Translations under genes and position numbers: made by a program
From: Niallia sp052318935
Lineage (GTDB): Bacteria; Bacillota; Bacilli; Bacillales; Cytobacillaceae
DNA: 64,000 bases
Assembly: GCA_052318935.1 (NCBI GenBank)
Contig: JBQRKO010000005.1
Reading direction: 5' to 3' (one strand)
Notes under the pieces: generated by a model
Database searches by the model: none
What the model saw: the letters and a program-made list of their open reading frames with translations, nothing else
Told to the model about the DNA's origin: nothing
Shown here: in pieces, positions 61,516 to 64,000 of the stretch
Layout of the letters: the number at the start of each line of letters is the position of its first letter
Position numbering within the stretch: the first letter of the stretch is position 1

Positions 61516-62811
61516 ATGTTCCAAACATATGAGGAAGCATTAAATTGGATCCATTCTCGATTACGATTAGGAATAAAGCCCGGTTTAACAAGAATGAACA
61601 TCATGATGGAGAAATTGAATTTTCCGGAAAAAAAAATAAAAACAGTCCACATAGGTGGGACAAATGGCAAAGGATCAACAGTCACCTACTTGCGCTGTAT
61701 ATTACAAAGTGCGGGCCTTTCCGTTGGAACGTTTACTTCTCCATATATCGAACAATTTAATGAAAGAATCAGCGTAAATGGCATCCCGATCAGTGACGGA
61801 GAAATTAAAGATTTAGCAAATAAGTTGTATCCTATTGTGGCAGAAATGGATCAATCAGACCAAGGCGGACCATCAGAGTTTGAAATTATAACAGCTATGT
61901 CTTTGTATTATTTCGCTTATGTTCATCCAGTAGATCTCGTTATTTATGAAGTAGGTTTAGGCGGTCGATTTGATTCAACTAATGTAATTTCACCGCTTTT
62001 ATCCATTATTACAAGCATCGGGTTAGATCATACTGCTATTTTAGGAAACACATACGCAGAAATCGCCTATGAAAAAGCAGGAATAATAAAAAAGGATACC
62101 CCGATTATTACTGCTGTGAAACAAAAGGAAGCTCAAGAAGTTATTTTGAAAAAAGCCGATGAGGAGAAGGCGCCGGTTTATTTATTAACGAAACATTTTA
62201 TCCTCGAAAATCACCAATCCATTGATAAAGGAGAAAGTTTCTCTTTTAAAACAGCTGTAGAAAATATGCATGATTTATGTATTAATATGATGGGTGTCCA
62301 TCAAATAGAAAATGCTTCTTTAGCGATAATGGCAGCAATTTTATTAAAAAAGGCAACTTTTCCAGAAATAAAAGAAGAATCGATTCGAACTGGCTTACTG
62401 GAGGCAAAATGGCCGGGCCGTTTTGAAATAATTGCCGATCAGCCTCTTATTGTTTTGGATGGTGCTCATAATGAAGAAGGAGTACAAGCATTATCAAAGG
62501 AATTAACAAAAAGATTTGCCAATCGAAAAAAGACAATCGTTTTCACAGCACTTTCCGATAAAAAAACAGATAAAATGATTCAAAGCCTAGATGAAATCGC
62601 AAATAAAATAGTGTTTGTTTCATTTGATTTTCCACGAGCTGCTTCAAGTTATGACCTTTATCAGGAAAGCAGTCATCCGCAAAAATCTTATCAAGACGAT
62701 TGGAAGCATGCAATAAACGAGCAAATTGAAAAAATGGAAGATAATGACATGTTAGTAATAACAGGCTCCCTTTACTTTTTATCGGAAGTAAAAGCATTCT
62801 TTAAGCAATAA
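61516..62811 (+). CDS. folC: Folylpolyglutamate synthase/dihydrofolate synthase
   Basis: Adds glutamates to folates (and makes dihydrofolate from dihydropteroate). 431 residues, Mur-ligase fold: ATP loop HIGGTNGKGSTVTYL, TSPYIEQFNERI, the metal-binding EVGLGGRFDSTNV and ITSIGLDHTAILG, and the C-terminal domain LDGAHNEEGVQAL. AGCAGGTGA precedes ATG 61516. Follows valS by 87 bases with a weak hairpin (GGCGAATCC / GGGTTCGTC) between. Confidence 0.96.
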   Translation: MFQTYEEALNWIHSRLRLGIKPGLTRMNIMMEKLNFPEKKIKTVHIGGTNGKGSTVTYLRCILQSAGLSVGTFTSPYIEQFNERISVNGIPISDGEIKDLANKLYPIVAEMDQSDQGGPSEFEIITAMSLYYFAYVHPVDLVIYEVGLGGRFDSTNVISPLLSIITSIGLDHTAILGNTYAEIAYEKAGIIKKDTPIITAVKQKEAQEVILKKADEEKAPVYLLTKHFILENHQSIDKGESFSFKTAVENMHDLCINMMGVHQIENASLAIMAAILLKKATFPEIKEESIRTGLLEAKWPGRFEIIADQPLIVLDGAHNEEGVQALSKELTKRFANRKKTIVFTALSDKKTDKMIQSLDEIANKIVFVSFDFPRAASSYDLYQESSHPQKSYQDDWKHAINEQIEKMEDNDMLVITGSLYFLSEVKAFFKQ

Positions 62812-62815
62812 AAAA

Positions 62816-62902
62816 CGAGCATAGGTTTTCACCTATAACTCGATATGGAAATGAGACTTTTTATTATAGAGTCTCATAAGGGGAGAGCGAAGCCATTCCA
62901 TA
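62816..62902 (+). ncRNA. Candidate structured RNA or leader downstream of folC
   Basis: Three helices can be drawn: CGAG-ATAGGT / ACCTAT-CTCG (62816-62842); TATGGAA / TTCCATA (62845-62902); and inside the latter ATGAGACT / AGTCTCAT. An 18-nt purine-rich strand (AAGGGGAGAGCGAAGCCA) stays unpaired between the inner and outer helix. No long T run follows, so it is not a simple terminator. I cannot match it to a riboswitch class. The next gene starts about 350 bases later. Confidence 0.4.
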
Positions 62903-63248
62903 CAAATATTTATTAAAAAAAACTAAAGACGCATTCTATTTTTAACATCAAAACTAAAACAAGTGGAGCCCATCCCCTTCTCCAAAAGGGCTGATAAAAA
63001 GTAGCTCTATCTGTAAAATGGATATGTTATCTAGTGATTTAGGATACAAAAAATAATGGAATTTTGTACAAAAATTACCTAAAAACGAGAAAAAAACGAT
63101 AGATTATTAGGACAGAAAGGGTTAGTATTATAATAATAGGTGAAAAGTATGGATAATTTGGAATCATTACTTTTGTCATAATAAATGATGAAAATAATGT
63201 TTCTGAAAAACTATAGTAATATATCATCGTGGAAATTAGGTGAGATTT
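62903..63248. other. Gene-free interval
   Basis: AT-rich with no credible gene. TATAAT occurs near 63130 but without a good -35. Confidence 0.35.
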
Positions 63249-64000
63249 GTGGTTAATTCCTCTGTCAAAGTAGTAATTTGGACGATTTGGAGTATTGTTT
63301 TTCCTGTTGGATTGTGGTATATCTATCATAATTTTCCGCCTACCCTAGCAGAGCGTAATTGGCATGTTGCAGTATTTTTGTTTTTTATGTCTATTGTTGC
63401 ATCGATGCCAATGATCATAAATGGGCGTCCTGTTTTCTTTTTGCAATGGGCTAGCCTTTCTGTTTTTTTAATCTTTGGTTTGTTTGTCGAGACAATGCTT
63501 GTACAGATTGCTTTAGTTGTTGTACTTTTGCAGACGAAGGTAAGCAAAAAAGGATTATATCTTTTTCCATTGAACTCCATGATGTTCCTCGTTGTTTCAG
63601 TATGCAGTGGCTTTATTTATTACGGTTTAGGTGGTAAACATGCTGCTAATATTTTATTAGATATACAGTCACTTTCGTTAGTTATTCTTTATCCGTTTCT
63701 TTATTTTGTGCTTAATACTTTGTTGATTTTTATGATTAGTCGTTTTGTTTACCAAAATAAGGAAAAGTTTATGACCCGTGATTTAGTGTGGGAGTTTATT
63801 GCAACAGTTATTACGTATCCTGCAGGCATTGCCTTATATATTATGTATGAGGATATTGGTTTAATGGCCCTTATTTTAATAGGAATCCCGTTTATTTGTC
63901 TTTCTATTATTTTACGATTATATCACTCTAGCGAATCAATTAATTATTATTTAAAAAAAATTGCCGAGATTGGCCATCAATTATCGCAAAATTTATATGC
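63249..64000 (+). CDS. Membrane sensor protein, probable diguanylate cyclase, 3'-truncated by window edge
   Basis: Open from GTG 63249 to the window end (250 codons). AGGTGAG lies six bases upstream. The visible part holds about eight hydrophobic helices (V-I-W-x-I-W-S-I-V-F-P at the start, last helix ending ICLSIILRLYHSS) and then IAEIGHQLSQNLY, the helix that in similar Bacillus proteins links an 8TM sensor to GAF and GGDEF domains. The GGDEF part, if present, is beyond the window, so the enzymatic call rests on resemblance from memory. It lies downstream of folC. Confidence 0.65.
   Translation, partial: MVNSSVKVVIWTIWSIVFPVGLWYIYHNFPPTLAERNWHVAVFLFFMSIVASMPMIINGRPVFFLQWASLSVFLIFGLFVETMLVQIALVVVLLQTKVSKKGLYLFPLNSMMFLVVSVCSGFIYYGLGGKHAANILLDIQSLSLVILYPFLYFVLNTLLIFMISRFVYQNKEKFMTRDLVWEFIATVITYPAGIALYIMYEDIGLMALILIGIPFICLSIILRLYHSSESINYYLKKIAEIGHQLSQNLY

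Overview
The window is a low-GC Firmicutes chromosome segment from a spore-forming member of the Bacillaceae. The evidence is gerM, spoVID and a ysxE-type coat gene, strong AGGAGG-type ribosome binding sites, two T-box leaders, and two gene blocks in the order known from Bacillus subtilis: racE/murI-gerM-rdgB-ysnB, and ilvBHC-leuABCD-ysoA-tig-clpX-lonB-lonA-ysxC-hemA-X-C-D-B-L-spoVID-ysxE-valS-folC. Species cannot be fixed from the sequence alone; a Niallia- or Bacillus-like organism is a guess.

Layout. 1-3.8 kb: partial murI, a small membrane protein, gerM, rdgB, a YsnB-type phosphoesterase and a tRNA-Arg(UCU). 3.8-18.4 kb is accessory: a minus-strand secreted, possibly bacteriocin-like protein with a small membrane partner; a frameshifted mini-protein; agmatine deiminase and N-carbamoylputrescine amidase (agmatine to putrescine); an iron-siderophore-type ABC transporter with candidate Fur sites; a 1027-residue hybrid kinase carrying two kinase modules plus a REC-winged-helix-BTAD regulator; and a frameshifted LysM protein. 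18.4-27.4 kb: the branched-chain amino acid operon, with a cre-like site, a sigma-A promoter and a leucine T-box. 27.9-37.5 kb: YsoA, trigger factor, ClpX, LonB, LonA and EngB (protein quality control and ribosome assembly).

37.5-48.4 kb is an accessory block between ysxC and hemA, which are neighbours in B. subtilis. It holds a LiaF-like membrane protein, a histidine kinase fragment, an MMPL exporter coupled to a P-loop kinase, an AvrD-like enzyme, a divergent ComP/ComA-like two-component system (kinase frameshifted) and an MFS transporter. 48.4-55 kb: heme synthesis from glutamyl-tRNA to uroporphyrinogen, with a near-perfect PerR-type box upstream of hemA. 55-64 kb: spoVID, ysxE, a small membrane protein, T-box-controlled valS, folC, and the start of a membrane sensor protein, probably a diguanylate cyclase, cut by the window end.

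A striking feature is a set of interspersed, highly structured intergenic repeats. One GC-rich core occurs at least eight times inside different flanking arms which are complementary to each other in nearly every copy. A second family (about 120 bp) occurs three times. The best candidate for an undescribed system is the AvrD-like/kinase/MMPL operon facing a ComP/ComA-like sensor pair, which by inference could make, export and sense a diffusible acyl-type signal.
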